Assembly: GCA_030598425.1 (NCBI GenBank)
Contig: JAUVPY010000093.1
Location: 1-8,178 of the forward strand
Length of the DNA stretch: 8,178 nt
Source of the DNA: Anaerolineae bacterium
GTDB taxonomy: Bacteria > Chloroflexota > Anaerolineae > 4572-78 > NAK82
Direction of reading: 5' to 3'
Both the position numbers and the translations under genes were made by a program. The notes beneath the pieces are model-generated. The model made no database searches, was not told the origin of the DNA, and saw nothing but the letters and a program-made list of their open reading frames with translations. This document shows, one piece after another, positions 6,690 to 8,178 of this stretch (its first letter is position 1; every line of letters begins with the position of its first letter).

Positions 6690-8178
6690 ATGCGAGAACG
6701 AGGCGCGCAACCGGGTATGTACGGACTGGACAACCATGGAATTGTCAACGTCAACGACGTTTACTGGAATCTATCCAGCCCTGCCCTCTACGAAGAGTCG
6801 GTGCGACGGCGCGAAGGTTTGGTGGGACACCTGGGCCCTCTGGTCGTTCGCACCGGCCACCACACTGGCCGTTCGCCCAATGACAAGTTTATCGTGCGCG
6901 AACCTTCCAGCCAGGACAACATCTGGTGGGGCGATGTCAATCGCCCCTTTGACCCCGAAAGTTTCGATCAACTTTATGCCCGGCTGCTGGCCTACCTACA
7001 ACTGAAAGATGTCTTCGTGCAAGACTGCTTCGCTGGCGCTGACCCACAGTACCAAATTCGCGTCCGCGTTATTACCGAATCGGCCTGGCACAACCTCTTC
7101 GCCCGCAATATGTTTATCCAAGCCAAGCCTGAACAGTACGCTGACTTCGTGCCGGAGTTTACCATTATGAACACCCCTCGCTTCCACGCTGTCCCAAGCA
7201 TGGATGGCACCAATTCTGAGGTCTATATTATTGTGCACTTTGGGAAGAAACTGGTCATTATCGGCGGTTCCAGCTATGCCGGGGAGATCAAGAAGTCGGT
7301 TTTTACCATTCTCAACTATCTGCTGCCGCTAGAGCACGTTTTGTCAATGCATTGCTCGGCCAATATAGGTGCAAGCGACGACGTGGCTCTCTTCTTTGGT
7401 CTGAGCGGAACTGGAAAAACGACTCTCTCTGCCGATCCCCACCGTCCGCTCATCGGTGACGACGAACACGGCTGGAGCGACCAGGGAGTTTTTAATTTCG
7501 AAGGTGGATGCTATGCCAAAGTCATCCGTCTCTCGGCCGAAGCCGAGCCGGAGATATACCAGACCACGCGCCGTTTTGGGACCATCTTGGAAAACGTAGC
7601 TATTGATACCAGCAGCCGGCGCATTGACTTGAACGACGATACACTGACTGAAAACACCCGTGCTGCTTATCCCATCTCCAGTATTCCCAACTGCGTCCGG
7701 TCCGGTATGGCTGGACACCCAGCCAACATCATCTTTCTTACCGCTGACGCCTTTGGTGTGATGCCACCCATCGCCAAGCTCACTCCCCAGCAAACTATGT
7801 ACCATTTCCTCTCAGGCTACACCGCCAAGGTAGCCGGCACCGAAAAAGGAGTCGTTGACCCGCAGGCAACCTTCAGCACCTGCTTTGGCGCGCCCTTTAT
7901 GGCCTTGCACCCCACCGTTTATACCAGACTCCTGGGCGAGAAGATCGAGAAACACCAAGTTCAATGTTGGCTGATCAACACCGGCTGGACTGGCGGCCCC
8001 TACGGCGTGGGACATCGGATGAAAATTGCCCATACTCGGGCCATGGTCAACGCCGCTCTCGACGGCAGCCTGGACGAAGCCAGCTTTGAGCCCAACCCGA
8101 TTTTCGGCGTCCACGTACCCGTTGCCTGCTGCGATGTGCCGGATGATGTGCTAAGGCCGCGGGACACCTGGGAAGACA
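6690..8178 (+). CDS. pckA: Phosphoenolpyruvate carboxykinase (ATP), C-terminus cut off by the window edge
   Basis: The frame is open from ATG 6690 to the right edge (496 codons); family members are usually about 520-540 residues, so a short C-terminal piece is missing. The enzyme turns oxaloacetate and ATP into PEP, ADP and CO2 in the cytoplasm, the entry step to gluconeogenesis. Motifs in order: RTGHHTGRSPNDK at 54-66 (substrate binding), GGSSYAGEIKKS at 192-203 (PEP carboxykinase signature, with the metal/substrate Lys pair 201-202), P-loop GLSGTGKTT at 237-245, kinase-2 metal motif IGDDEHGW at 255-262, ENTRAAYP at 321-328 (adenine pocket), and the C-terminal FLSGYTAKVAGTE and NTGWTGGPYG stretches. 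The P-loop and the kinase-1a/2 motifs mark the ATP class, not the GTP class. AGGGAGG (6677-6683) lies six bases before the start. An in-frame ATG at 6717 lacks such a site. All visible catalytic positions are intact. Confidence 0.96.
   Translation, partial: MRERGAQPGMYGLDNHGIVNVNDVYWNLSSPALYEESVRRREGLVGHLGPLVVRTGHHTGRSPNDKFIVREPSSQDNIWWGDVNRPFDPESFDQLYARLLAYLQLKDVFVQDCFAGADPQYQIRVRVITESAWHNLFARNMFIQAKPEQYADFVPEFTIMNTPRFHAVPSMDGTNSEVYIIVHFGKKLVIIGGSSYAGEIKKSVFTILNYLLPLEHVLSMHCSANIGASDDVALFFGLSGTGKTTLSADPHRPLIGDDEHGWSDQGVFNFEGGCYAKVIRLSAEAEPEIYQTTRRFGTILENVAIDTSSRRIDLNDDTLTENTRAAYPISSIPNCVRSGMAGHPANIIFLTADAFGVMPPIAKLTPQQTMYHFLSGYTAKVAGTEKGVVDPQATFSTCFGAPFMALHPTVYTRLLGEKIEKHQVQCWLINTGWTGGPYGVGHRMKIAHTRAMVNAALDGSLDEASFEPNPIFGVHVPVACCDVPDDVLRPRDTWED

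Noticed and set aside
7344..8114. Two long minus-strand open frames (7344-7805 and 7812-8114) inside pckA
   Set aside because: They lie fully antisense to an intact, motif-rich pckA, have no recognisable domains and no ribosome binding sites. They are shadows of codon bias.

Overview
The window looks like a stretch of chromosomal core genome from a bacterium of about 55% GC, most likely a member of the Chloroflexota. This placement is an inference from family composition: an LDH-like malate dehydrogenase, a DUF1385/YqhQ membrane protein, a large LysM/TPR/beta-propeller envelope protein and an ATP-type PEP carboxykinase. No rRNA, tRNA, CRISPR array, insertion sequence or phage gene is visible. 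The longest stretch without a gene is about 200 bases.

Left part (1-998, minus strand): a two-gene unit reads leftwards. It starts with an RsbW/SpoIIAB-type anti-sigma-factor kinase (369-815), followed by a membrane protein that runs off the left edge (1-307, probable TTG start). The 183-bp gap at 816-998 holds two divergent sigma70-type promoters, each with a 17-bp spacer. One drives the kinase unit; its leader has a small hairpin and a possible 9-codon upstream reading frame. The other drives the DUF1385 gene.

Middle part (999-3701, plus strand): the DUF1385 membrane protein comes first, then a small TPR protein with a C-terminal cyclin-like/helix-turn-helix region, then malate dehydrogenase (mdh). 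The last two are only 36 bp apart and are probably cotranscribed.

Right part (3800-8178, plus strand): an 895-residue protein has a strong promoter of its own. It has a LysM domain, three membrane helices, an unrecognised middle domain, a TPR-like region and a C-terminal array of seven propeller-like repeats. A 202-bp gap follows, with a perfect 15-bp inverted repeat whose 3' arm can also form a competing local hairpin. Then comes pckA, cut off by the right edge some tens of residues short of its end. MDH (malate/oxaloacetate) and PckA (oxaloacetate/PEP) act on consecutive steps around oxaloacetate, so the region joins central carbon metabolism to genes for the envelope and for signalling. 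I see no clearly new defence or mobile system. The features most worth a second look are the LysM/propeller protein, the repeat in front of pckA and the leader of the anti-sigma kinase gene.
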